This document shows, piece by piece, positions 33,443-44,652 of a stretch of DNA of 64,000 nucleotides. Positions within the stretch are counted from its first letter, which is position 1. Every line of letters begins with the position of its first letter. The notes beneath the pieces are model-generated. The model saw only the letters and a program-made list of their open reading frames with translations. It ran no database searches and was not told where the DNA came from. The DNA lies in NCBI RefSeq assembly GCF_002305875.1, contig NZ_CP022098.1, forward strand, positions 7,378,001 to 7,442,000, written 5' to 3'. The translations under genes and the position numbers were made by a program. This DNA comes from Cystobacter fuscus (GTDB taxonomy: Bacteria > Myxococcota > Myxococcia > Myxococcales > Myxococcaceae).

Positions 33443-33914
33443 ATGAGCGAGAGCCGCTCCTGGCAGGGCAACTGGAAGATCCGCCTGTTCGAGCGGGTCC
33501 GCGAGAAAAGGGTACTCTTCACTCACCGCCTTCGCTGATGCCCATCCTACCGCCTCGTTGGTGGCGCTGGCCGAGGCTCTTGGTGAGGATGACATTAACG
33601 CCGTGCAAGTGTTCCACGGATTGGTGGCCGAGGCGGAGCGGAGCCACCGGCTCACGCGGTTGGCGCGCGGACAGTTGGTACGCGAGCTGTCCGAAGGTCT
33701 CCCCAACGGCTGGCCGGCCGTGCTGGATGATGCCAACCGTTTTGAAGTCGCAAAGGCGCTCAGCGCATGGATTGCCTATACCCCAGAGACGCATCAGGAC
33801 AAAGCAAGGCAAATCAGAGTAGCGCTTCTAGCCACGCCGCCACCACCCGGCTGGCGCCCGCTCGGGCCCGACGATGAACTGCTGCGCATGCTCCTGCCCG
33901 ACGAGACAGCCTGA
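33443..33914 (+). pseudogene. Second immunity gene copy broken by one extra A
   Basis: After GGAGAGGACA and the ATG at 33443 the frame reads MSESRSWQGNWKIRLFERVR EK, matching the first copy, then meets a run of four A (33506-33509) and ends at a stop near 33538. Dropping one A restores GYSSLTAFADAHPTASLVAL and a full match down to GWRPLGPDDELLRMLLPDE and the stop at 33914. The two copies share most residues but differ enough to have distinct specificity. The break could be decay, a sequencing slip or a switch by slippage at the A run. If intact it would be a 156-residue immunity protein like its neighbour. Confidence 0.8.
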
Positions 33915-33945
33915 GCCCCTCCTGTCCGGGCTCTTCGATCTGGAT

Positions 33946-35103
33946 TCAATCCCCTCCGGAGCCACTGCTCCAGCGCCCCTTTCCCTCTCCCCTCCCCTCT
34001 GGAGGGGCCCCAGGTAAAGACGCCACGGGCAGTATGTGCACGTAGTCGCGGAAGGCCTCGTGAAGCGCACGGCCCTCCCGTCCGGCCGCGTACGCGAAGG
34101 CACTCCGCGGAGACACCTCCCCCCGGGCGAGCTGTTCGACGAGCGCACCGAGATCCGGCCGCGCTCCGCGAACACGAATGAAGAACACCATCGCGATACT
34201 CTGGTAGTAGACCGCGCCCGCGAACAGTTCATCCGCGGTGTGGGGAAAGGCATCCACCAGGGCCTCGAAGGGAAGATGACCCTCGGGCAGCCAGTCATGC
34301 AACCCGAGCCGCGGGTCCTGCCACCACGTCTCGCGGGCGACCAGCATCGCAATCCCCTCGTGGAGCCACATCGGCTTGCGCACGCCGAGCTGGTTGAGGA
34401 CATGGTGAGAATACTCGTGAAGCAGGCTCTCGCTGAGATCCCGCTCGGCGGCCACGTGGATGGCACCATCGTAGTAGCCACGGGTCGCGCGATTGACACA
34501 GGCGGCGCTCACGAGCTGCTCGACGCTCGAGTAGAGAAAGACGGACGGGGCGCGGACCGCGTCCACCTGAGCTCCCAACAACATGCGGAGAAGGCGATGC
34601 GCCCGATCGAGCATCTCGCGTGCCACCTCCACGTGCGAGGCCGACAGGTCCGGATGACGGCGGATGTGCTCCGCGCCTTCCGGTCCGGCCACGAAGCTCG
34701 ACAGGAGTGCCTCGCGGTCCACCAACGGACGAGTCCCCTCCTCGCACAGGGCTGGTTTCCCCCAGCGCACCCGCAGCCGGGGATCATCGGAGCGCACCTC
34801 GTCCGAGGGCTGAGCCTGACCCTGGTCCGACGGAGGAGGCCGTGGGGAAGGCGCTGGCGGGGCACTCACGGTGGGCGTGACACTCCCGGCCACGGTCGGC
34901 CCCTCGTCGGTGCGCACCTCGGCGCGCGAGTCACGAGCCCTCTCCGGGGGCCGGGTGCTGGAGACGGAAGCCCTTGGCCTCGGAGGCGCGGACACCTCCG
35001 CGGAGGTGCCCACGTCCGGGGATGGCGCCCACAAGAGGAACGCACCCCACAGGGCCAGGAACCCCACGACGACGAGGAGCAGGAGACAATTCCGGAGCCG
35101 CAT
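33946..35103 (-). CDS. Membrane-anchored gluzincin-type metallopeptidase-like protein
   Basis: The ATG at 35103 gives 385 residues. One N-terminal helix (LLLLVVVGFLALWGAFLLW) anchors or exports it and is followed by a Pro/Ser/Thr-rich linker of about 90 residues. The domain from about residue 130 has the zinc motif LLHEYSHHVLNQLG (HExxH with Tyr-Ser) and, 14 residues on, LHEGIAMLVARETW, whose Glu would be the third ligand, as in gluzincin/peptidase MA-like families. Two cysteines, in LCEEG and AACVNRA, could be bonded. It should cleave peptides in the periplasm or outside. It is convergent with the toxin locus and follows the sialidase-like gene on the same strand. Confidence 0.7.
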   Translation of the reverse strand: MRLRNCLLLLVVVGFLALWGAFLLWAPSPDVGTSAEVSAPPRPRASVSSTRPPERARDSRAEVRTDEGPTVAGSVTPTVSAPPAPSPRPPPSDQGQAQPSDEVRSDDPRLRVRWGKPALCEEGTRPLVDREALLSSFVAGPEGAEHIRRHPDLSASHVEVAREMLDRAHRLLRMLLGAQVDAVRAPSVFLYSSVEQLVSAACVNRATRGYYDGAIHVAAERDLSESLLHEYSHHVLNQLGVRKPMWLHEGIAMLVARETWWQDPRLGLHDWLPEGHLPFEALVDAFPHTADELFAGAVYYQSIAMVFFIRVRGARPDLGALVEQLARGEVSPRSAFAYAAGREGRALHEAFRDYVHILPVASLPGAPPEGRGEGKGRWSSGSGGD

Positions 35104-35174
35104 CGCCGCGAGACTCGCACACTCCACCCGTGGGGGCGGGTCGAAATGCGACTCCCGGTGAAGAGCAATGGGAG

Positions 35175-36962
35175 TCAGTCCGACTCCAACGCGCGCACCC
35201 GGAAGTCATCGAACCAGATGCCCGCGATTGGGGTGAGCAGGCCCGCGAGTCCCTCGTCCCCCGGAGCGGACGAGCTCGTGTCCGTCACCCTCAGGCGCAC
35301 CTGCCCGTTGACCGAAGCGGCCAGCTGCACCGGCTGCGTCCCCCACGCGGCCAGGGTGAAGGTCGCGCCTTCCCATGCGGAGGACTGGCCACTGGCGGCC
35401 TCCGCGAGCACGGTGGGCTTCCCGTCGCGATAGCGGCGGATCTGGATGCGTCCCGACGGCAGGTACACGAGCGCGTAGAACGCGTCCCCCCTGGCGCGCA
35501 GCACCACGCCCGCCTCGTCCGCGGCGAAGTGCTGCAACCACGCCTCCACCTGACAGTCCCGGCAGCTCGAGAGCGGGGCCAGCGCCTGGTTGTTTCCATC
35601 GGGATTGTCCAGGTCGCTCACCGCGCGCTTGCCATTGGACAGCCACAGCCCGCTCAGCGACCAGTCGGAGCCCAGTCCGCTCGAGGAGTTGCTCGAGAAG
35701 TCATCGCGGAAGAGCTCCCGGCCCGGTGAAGGAGTGTCCTCCGAGGGCTCGGTCGGCGGGGGCGGCTCCGAGCCGCCGCCACCGGGCGCGTCCAGCCTCA
35801 CGCGCACCATGTTCCCCCGTGAGTTGTCATCGGGGGCCTCGCCGAAGAAGCAGGGCACGTCGTCCACCCCCTCGGGCAGGGTGTCCAGCGCATTGGGATA
35901 ACCCTTGAAGGTCCGCTTCGAGTCCAACACCACCGGGTCGCTGAACCGGCCGTCCTCCAGCGTCCGAGCATGGATTTCATAGGCCCTCCCGGCCGAGCGC
36001 ATGACGTTGTAGAAGACATACAACGTCTTGCCCACCCGGGTGACGGCCGCTTGCATCGCCCAGTCCCGCGATGACTCCAGCAGCGTGCGCGAACCAAAGC
36101 TCGTGCCGTCGAAGTGACGGTAATAGAGACGCTCCGTCTCGTCCTTGTAGACCAGGTGCATGCCCCCCTCTCCGTCCTCCACCGCGCTCAACGCGGCGCC
36201 ATGGTAGATGCCGTCGGAGAAGGCCGTCTTCACGTCTCCCCAGGACTCCACCGGATCGCTGTCGCGGCGGATGCGCATGCGCGTGGGCTCGAAGCCGTCA
36301 TGCATGGCGTAGAGGAAGACGAGCTTGGAGCCCACGCTCAACAGCCGCCCGCCCCCGCGGCGCTTGACCCGGCCCAGGTTCGCCTGGCGTTGGAAGGACG
36401 CGCCTCCATCCGAGGACACGGACAACACCGCCGTGGAGCCCCCGTCCGAGTCCAGGTGGAAGGCCTGCACCCACAGCCGGCCTTGTGAGTCGCGCGCGAG
36501 CAGCGCCCGGGTATAGGCCGTGGAGTCATCCGCGTTGAAGATCCGCACGGCGGGCTCCGGCTTCCAGTCATGAGAGTCCGGCTGGTAGCGCCACCATTGG
36601 AAGTACACGTCATGCCGGGACGAGGCCCTCAGGCTGGGGGACTCCCACGAATAGACGAGTGCCACGTCCCGCCCCACCGCGACCAGATCCGCGCGGTCCG
36701 CGTGGCTTCCATCCGGCTGGATGGGGACGTAGAAGCGGAACGTGCGGCCCTCGTCCTCCGAGCGGTAGAAGGACAAGCCTCGCCCCTCCACGCCTTCCTG
36801 CTGGATGGCGAGCAGCCAGGTAGCCGGGCGCCCTCCACCGGTTTCGAGCCGCACCGCGTGCCTTTGCGCGGGCAGAGTGAGTGCATTGCCAACCTTGACA
36901 GGCAAGACAGGCGACGTGCTCGCGAGCACCGCCGCGAGCAACGCGACCGAACCGATGATCAT
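35175..36962 (-). CDS. Secreted sialidase-fold beta-propeller protein with LamG-like C-terminus
   Basis: The 595-residue protein starts with an export signal (MIIGSVALLAAVLASTSPVL). Residues about 40-400 form repeated blades with Asp-box-like turns (FYRSEDEGRTFRF, VSSDGGASFQRQ), the mark of sialidase-like propellers. The Arg triad of true sialidases is not clearly present, so catalysis is uncertain. A Gly/Pro-rich linker near residue 390-415 leads to a 175-residue jelly-roll domain (FRDDFSSNSSSGLGSDWSLS, WFDDFRVRALESD), as in LamG or family-16-type concanavalin folds. It is probably a secreted glycan-binding or glycan-cleaving protein. The peptidase gene at 35103 follows after 71 bases. Confidence 0.68.
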   Translation of the reverse strand: MIIGSVALLAAVLASTSPVLPVKVGNALTLPAQRHAVRLETGGGRPATWLLAIQQEGVEGRGLSFYRSEDEGRTFRFYVPIQPDGSHADRADLVAVGRDVALVYSWESPSLRASSRHDVYFQWWRYQPDSHDWKPEPAVRIFNADDSTAYTRALLARDSQGRLWVQAFHLDSDGGSTAVLSVSSDGGASFQRQANLGRVKRRGGGRLLSVGSKLVFLYAMHDGFEPTRMRIRRDSDPVESWGDVKTAFSDGIYHGAALSAVEDGEGGMHLVYKDETERLYYRHFDGTSFGSRTLLESSRDWAMQAAVTRVGKTLYVFYNVMRSAGRAYEIHARTLEDGRFSDPVVLDSKRTFKGYPNALDTLPEGVDDVPCFFGEAPDDNSRGNMVRVRLDAPGGGGSEPPPPTEPSEDTPSPGRELFRDDFSSNSSSGLGSDWSLSGLWLSNGKRAVSDLDNPDGNNQALAPLSSCRDCQVEAWLQHFAADEAGVVLRARGDAFYALVYLPSGRIQIRRYRDGKPTVLAEAASGQSSAWEGATFTLAAWGTQPVQLAASVNGQVRLRVTDTSSSAPGDEGLAGLLTPIAGIWFDDFRVRALESD

Positions 36963-37020
36963 TCGAAGTCCCCTCCCTCTCTGGAGGGCAACCTAAGACT
37001 CGGCTCCACACGAAGAAAGC

Positions 37021-37058
37021 GCCCCGTCCGGCCACCACGATTCGTGGCCAGACAGGGC
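37021..37058 (-). terminator. Probable terminator of the M64-peptidase row
   Basis: A long imperfect hairpin pairs GCCCCGTC and GGCCAC (37021-37035) with GTGGCC and GACAGGGC (37044-37058). On the minus strand it is followed by CTTTCTTCG. It lies about 80 bases after the stop of the lipoprotein gene at 37136, the last gene of the row, and before the sialidase-like gene. Confidence 0.55.
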
Positions 37059-37135
37059 ATTCTTCTTCCCTCCCGAGGGCACCCGGGTCGGCGACCATGG
37101 ACACGCCGCGCCCCACTTCGCCCTCGGAAGTACTC

Positions 37136-37759
37136 TCACCGCGACCGCGCATCGTCCGGCTGGGCCAGCGGCTTTCTCGGGGCGCGGCGGCCCTGGGCCC
37201 GGATGAACGAGCCCACCTCCGCGGCCCTCACGTCCGCCGCGGCCACCAGGCGGCCCTGCTTCTCCAGCCGCCCCACGGCCTCCCGCGTGGCCGATGCCTC
37301 CCCGTGTCTCGCCTGGATCTCCAGGATGCGCACGCTGGCGTTCGTCAGCTGATCGAGACCGAAGCCAGGGATGTCCACGAAGAACGTCTCCGTGTCCGCG
37401 TCCATGTGCTCCGGAGTCTCCGGGCCGGCTCCCGCGGTGCGCTGGGCGAAGTCGACGTCGAGCCCCTGCACGGCGAGCACGTCGTCACCCGAACGCACCT
37501 CGTACACGTACTGACGGCCGACGAGGTTCTTCTCCAGCTTGAGGAAGCCAGGCAGTTCCACGGCATCCACCACGTCCAACCGGACACCGCGCAGCCAGCG
37601 CAGGGTCAGCCGGGTGGACACCTGCTCGCGCCCCGGCTGCTTCACGGCCAGCGTCTGCCGCTCGGCCGACGCCGGGTCCGGCGGTGCTCCTTCCATCGGG
37701 GCCTCGCATCCACCGAGGAGCAGGGCCAGGGTCATCCACTTCAAATGCGCGCGGTTCAT
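37136..37759 (-). CDS. Small lipoprotein of the M64-peptidase row
   Basis: The 207-residue protein has a lipobox signal (WMTLALLLGGCE). The mature part shows RLTLRWLRGVRLDVVDAVEL PGFLKLEKNLVGRQYVYEVR near the middle and an Asp/Thr-rich, then Arg-rich C-terminus. No known domain was recognised. It starts 12 bases after the stop of the free-standing C-terminal-domain gene and is the third gene after the M64 peptidase on the same strand. It could help to export, fold or hold the peptidase; this is inference from gene order. Confidence 0.65.
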   Translation of the reverse strand: MNRAHLKWMTLALLLGGCEAPMEGAPPDPASAERQTLAVKQPGREQVSTRLTLRWLRGVRLDVVDAVELPGFLKLEKNLVGRQYVYEVRSGDDVLAVQGLDVDFAQRTAGAGPETPEHMDADTETFFVDIPGFGLDQLTNASVRILEIQARHGEASATREAVGRLEKQGRLVAAADVRAAEVGSFIRAQGRRAPRKPLAQPDDARSR

Positions 37760-37771
37760 GGGAGCACCTGC

Positions 37772-38266
37772 TTACGACTGCGTGGAACGGAAGGTGATGA
37801 TGCGCGACGTCTTGCCGGCCTCGACCGCCGGCACGGTGCACTGGATGTAGAAGTGCGCGAACGTCCAGCCATCGGTGATCTCCTGGATGGTGAGCTGGGT
37901 ATTGCTCGAGGTGCCGGTGGTACTGGTGCAGGACCAGGGGCTCTCCACGACGCTGGCGCCGTTGGGCACGCGCGACACCGCCTTGCAGCACACCCCCGTT
38001 TGCGTGCTCTGATCGCTCACCCAGACGGTTGCGCTGAAGCTCGTGGCGAACGAGCCGTTGATGAGCCGGCGCTCCGAGGGGCAGATCGTCGTGACGGCCA
38101 CCGCCTGCGGGTTCTCCGCCTGCCCCTGAGCGTTGAACCTGAGGTCGTGGCCAACCCCGACACACATCGCGCCAGGGGCGTTGTCCTCCTCGGCGGCGAG
38201 GGCCGCGGTGGACAGGGAGAGGGAAAGGAAGGGGATCGACAGGAGCGTGGTGAATCGACGGTTCAT
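37772..38266 (-). CDS. Secreted free-standing copy of the M64 peptidase C-terminal domain
   Basis: The 164-residue protein has a signal peptide cut after ALA. The mature part aligns with the last 130 residues of the upstream peptidase: ICPSERRLINGSFATSF against LCPTRRVQENGSFTNHL, TGVCCKAVSRVPNG against EDVCCQLFARTPAG, and GWTFAHFYIQCTVPAVEAGK against NYTFAHFALTCSIPAASNGK. Four cysteines, including the CC pair, are shared. The gene lies 30 bases after the peptidase stop. It may be a decoy, an inhibitor or a structural partner of the peptidase; no evidence chooses between these. Confidence 0.75.
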   Translation of the reverse strand: MNRRFTTLLSIPFLSLSLSTAALAAEEDNAPGAMCVGVGHDLRFNAQGQAENPQAVAVTTICPSERRLINGSFATSFSATVWVSDQSTQTGVCCKAVSRVPNGASVVESPWSCTSTTGTSSNTQLTIQEITDGWTFAHFYIQCTVPAVEAGKTSRIITFRSTQS

Positions 38267-38296
38267 GACGTGAGTCCTTTGTTTGCGAATTGCGGG

Positions 38297-39712
38297 TCAG
38301 TAGTACTGCTGGCCAAAGCGATACGTGATGACGCTCGAGGCCTTGCCATTGGAAGCGGCGGGGATCGAGCAGGTGAGCGCGAAGTGCGCGAACGTGTAGT
38401 TCATGTGCACCTTCGGGAAGTCCAGGTAGAGGCGCTGATAGGCTCCGCTGCTCCCCGTCGTGCAGACGTTGGCGCCGGTGGCGACGTTGCCCGCGGGAGT
38501 GCGAGCGAAGAGCTGGCAACAGACGTCCTCGGTGGGGTGCTGATCGACGACGAAGGCCTGCCCGATCAGGTGGTTGGTGAAGGAGCCGTTCTCCTGGACG
38601 CGCCGGGTCGGGCACAGCACCGTGGCCGGAGTCGCCGCCGGGTTCGTGACGTGCGCCGCCGAGGTGTACGCGACCGTCGCCGTACCGGTGGCCTTGCAGG
38701 CCGCGCCGGGATAGCTCGCGTAGAACGAGAAGTCGCCAGCGACGTCGGTGAAGCCCGTGAGCGTCTGCTTCAAGGTATCGCGGCAGACCGGGCAGAACTG
38801 ATTGGTGTTGCCCCTCATCCGGCAGTCGTGGACGGGCCGGTAGATGCCCTTCCCATAGGTCGCGCACCCCTCGAACTCGCCCACCGTCTCGTCCGGATCC
38901 ATGGTCACCGCGTCCCACGTCGTGGGCAGCGCGACGTCCGGAGTCAGGAAGTCGGACCAGGCCACCTCCGTCCGGCTCAGGCTCGTGGAGCAGTTCTTGG
39001 CGTTGACGGGACCCTTCGGGTAGGGGGTCGTCTTGTAGGCATTCGCGATGTACTCGTCGTAGAGGTTGGACACCATGTGCCCCATCTCGTGCGCGAGCAC
39101 GTACCAGCTGGCTCCGATGGGCACGGTGAGCCGGCCCCCTCCCCCACAGCCTCCCGACTCTCCCGTGAGCACGTTGAGGACGCGGACCTCCAGATCCCGC
39201 TTGGGCACGAGCTCGTCCAGGATGGCCTTGAGCGTGGCCGAGGTGTTGGCGGTCCCCTCCACCCAGCACCGGCCCCAGCAGGCCGTGTAGACGAAGTCCA
39301 GGGCGGTATCGTGGGTGTAGCAGGCCGGGCTCGAGGACGTGTTGCACGTCGTGTCCACCACGTCGTCCTCCGTCTCGCGCGTGCCACAGCCCTCGCTGTA
39401 GCGGCGGATGGAGACACCCGACTGCGCGGACGTCACGTCGACCCGGTAGATGTTGAAGGCCGATTGGTTCTCCCGGAAGTACTCGTCCTGGGTGAAGACT
39501 CCGCCGAGGACCTTGTCCTGGACGTATTGGTGGTAGTCGTCCATGTCGTTGGCGGTGAAGCCATCGCCGATGATCACCAACACCTTCTTCTCGGCGTCGG
39601 GACCGTTATCGAGAATCTTGGTGGCCGTCTGCGCGTGGGCCGGACTCGTGAGGCCCAACAGCGCGAGTCCTCCAAGCAAGAGAAGGGGTTTCATGGGTCC
39701 TGTCATGGCCAT
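38297..39712 (-). CDS. Secreted M64-family (IgA peptidase-like) metallopeptidase
   Basis: The ATG at 39712 has AAAGGAG nine bases upstream and gives 471 residues with a signal peptide (LLLLGGLALLGLTSPAHA). The catalytic domain shows VLVIIGDGFTANDMDDYHQY near residue 45 and the zinc motif LAHEMGHMVSNLYDEY near 215, the HExxH with a downstream Asp of M64. Cysteines in pairs (CGTRE, CNTS, CWGRC, CGGGG) suggest disulphides. The last 130 residues form a separate domain that is duplicated as a free-standing protein in the next gene. The enzyme should be exported, and in gut bacteria M64 members cleave immunoglobulin A; the substrate here is unknown. Confidence 0.88.
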   Translation of the reverse strand: MAMTGPMKPLLLLGGLALLGLTSPAHAQTATKILDNGPDAEKKVLVIIGDGFTANDMDDYHQYVQDKVLGGVFTQDEYFRENQSAFNIYRVDVTSAQSGVSIRRYSEGCGTRETEDDVVDTTCNTSSSPACYTHDTALDFVYTACWGRCWVEGTANTSATLKAILDELVPKRDLEVRVLNVLTGESGGCGGGGRLTVPIGASWYVLAHEMGHMVSNLYDEYIANAYKTTPYPKGPVNAKNCSTSLSRTEVAWSDFLTPDVALPTTWDAVTMDPDETVGEFEGCATYGKGIYRPVHDCRMRGNTNQFCPVCRDTLKQTLTGFTDVAGDFSFYASYPGAACKATGTATVAYTSAAHVTNPAATPATVLCPTRRVQENGSFTNHLIGQAFVVDQHPTEDVCCQLFARTPAGNVATGANVCTTGSSGAYQRLYLDFPKVHMNYTFAHFALTCSIPAASNGKASSVITYRFGQQYY

Positions 39713-39880
39713 GAGGGGTGCTCCTTTCTTCGTGTGGGAAGGGAATGAAGTGCGAACCCGGCCGCGAGGAGCGCGGCCTTCGCGAGGGAGTGATTGCAGC
39801 CGCGATGCCAGCCCGGCTTCACCCCGGATCCCGGGCACTTGCGCCGCATGCCACGTGTCGGCGGAGGGCCGGACGGGGCC

Positions 39881-39935
39881 CTGGCACAGTCCGCCGCGCA
39901 CTTGAGGCACGCGAGGGCACGTGCCACTGTGCCAG
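39881..39935 (+). promoter_or_regulatory. Inverted repeat upstream of the TPR kinase gene
   Basis: CTGGCACAG (39881-39889) and CTGTGCCAG (39927-39935) are perfect inverted copies 37 bases apart, ending 24 bases before the kinase ATG. The TGGCAC core also appears upstream of the FHA regulator at 44595-44626 and in the sigma-54-like element at 44487-44502. GG and GC spacing here does not fit a sigma-54 promoter exactly (one base too long), so an operator is the better reading. Confidence 0.5.
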
Positions 39936-39958
39936 CGGAGAACCCCCCCTCCTCCCCC

Positions 39959-43147
<3,189 letters not shown>

Positions 43148-43162
<15 letters not shown>

Positions 43163-44398
43163 CTCCTCGGGAGGAATGCCGGTGAAGAGCTTGCCCGCCG
43201 TGGAGAAGTCCTTGGACGCGCAGGGCCCCACGCCGTAGGTCTTCAGGTGATGGGGATCCTGCCCGGCCCAGGCCTCCGCGTCCGGGCGGCGCCGGTTCTC
43301 CGGGTTGAAGCACACCGCTCCCTGTGGGCTCCAGAGCGCCTCGATGCGCTCGACCGGTTCGCCCTCGCCCGAGGCGTACTGGTCCCACTTCTCGATCATC
43401 GTGCCCTTCTTCGTGTAGCTCTTGAAGTCACGATGGCCAACGAAGTAGGCGGCGCGCTTGGCTTGCAGACAGGAGCGGTAGACGTAGTCGCGGGTCTCGT
43501 CGCGCACCCCCGTGCTGGAGTCCCAGGGCGTGAAGCCCCAGGCCAGACAGGTGACGAGCGAGCCCTGCTCGCAGCCCATGCTGGTCACCTGGGAGTCGAG
43601 CTTGACACTGGCGTTCACGCCACTGACGCGCTGTCCCTGGAGGAAGGAAACGACGGCCCCCCCCACATCCGCCTCGCAGTGCCGGATCCAGGCGCCGTCC
43701 GCCCGGGCATTCCGGTATTCGAGCGTGTAGCGATGCACCCTGTCCGTCGTCGTGTCCGGCTTCGGCGGCTGGTGAGCGGAGAACCTCAGCTCATAGGCCA
43801 TGAGCGGGCTCCCGCTCCCCGTGGACAGGACATCGAGGCCGAGGATCAGCGCCTCCAGGCCGTCGCCCTTCGCGATGGACTCCTTCGCCTCCCCCTGGAC
43901 CCGGTACTTGATGGAGAGCTCGGTCCGGTCTCCATGGATGGCGAGCACCTCCACGGGCTTGGAGTCGGCCGCGAGCTTGCCGCGGACCCGTGGCTGGACG
44001 AGGCGGCGGGGCTCGTCCAGATACCTCATTTCGAGCACGACGCCCGTCGGCGTGTTGATGAAGGCCTCCGGGCAGAAGAACGGCTCACCCTGGACCTTGA
44101 AGCAGTAGTTGCCGCCCTCGGCGGTGTAGATGCCCTTGGCGTTGCCACTGCCCCCGGGATCACAGTTCCCCGTGGGACAATTCTCATCGATCTGCTCCAA
44201 CAGGGACCGCTGGATGCCGCAGTGGGGCCCACCGGGGCAGGTCATGCCCGGGCCCGGGCCGGGCCCTCCCGGGATGGGCTGCCGAACGCCCCACCAGCAC
44301 CCGCTGACCACCGTCGCCAGGGCCATGCCGATGAGCCATGACCACCGCCACCCGCCCACCTCGCGGGTCTCCACTCCATGAGTCTTCGTCGCGTCCAT
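43148..44398 (-). CDS. ADYC-domain lipoprotein
   Basis: The 416-residue protein has a lipobox signal (LIGMALATVVSGC). The second half matches ADYC-domain proteins: CEQGSLVTCLAWGFTPWDSS, then YVYRSCLQAKRAAYF at the place of the name-giving ADYC, then YTKKGTMIEKWDQYA and ALWSPQGAVCFNPENRR. The name motif itself is altered to AAYF. Cysteines elsewhere are kept. Its last 15 bases overlap the end of the kinase gene on the other strand. A sigma-54-like promoter at 44487-44502 lies about 90 bases upstream. Function of the family is unknown; it is surface- or periplasm-facing. Confidence 0.75.
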
Positions 44399-44486
44399 GT
44401 GTCTTCCCCCTGATGTGGAGACACGGGCCGGCTCCCCCCCCTCCTGCCCACCCGTGCCACCACGAACTCTCGTTGCCCGCCGGCTT

Positions 44487-44502
44487 AGCCAAAGCCATGC
44501 CA
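44487..44502 (-). promoter_or_regulatory. Sigma-54-type promoter of the ADYC lipoprotein gene
   Basis: On the minus strand TGGCATGGCTTTGGCT has GG and GC at exact sigma-54 spacing (GG, 10 bases, GC) and differs from TGGCAC-N5-TTGCW at only two positions. Transcription would begin near 44475, leaving a leader of about 75 bases. The adjacent gene encodes a sigma-54 activator, which fits. Confidence 0.55.
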
Positions 44503-44594
44503 GTGCGTCAAAACGCGCGGGAGCGAGGAATCACGGACACATACCGCGCCGACGAGCCGGAAGGCGCACGGATTCGCGAGGGTGACACAACAGG

Positions 44595-44626
44595 TGGCAC
44601 GGTTGATGGCACGGCGAGCCGTGCCA
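44595..44626 (+). promoter_or_regulatory. TGGCAC boxes and palindrome upstream of the FHA regulator
   Basis: TGGCAC at 44595-44600 is followed by a perfect palindrome, TGGCACGG (44607-44614) and CCGTGCCA (44619-44626) around a 4-base centre. It ends 26 bases before the ATG at 44653. It may be an operator, possibly for self-control. It shares its core with the repeat upstream of the kinase gene. Confidence 0.5.
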
Positions 44627-44652
44627 GATCCACCCGCCTATAATCCCCGCGC

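Noticed and set aside
39881-39900. A sigma-54 promoter before the TPR kinase
   Set aside because: TGGCAC is present but the GC pair is one base too far, so the required spacing fails.
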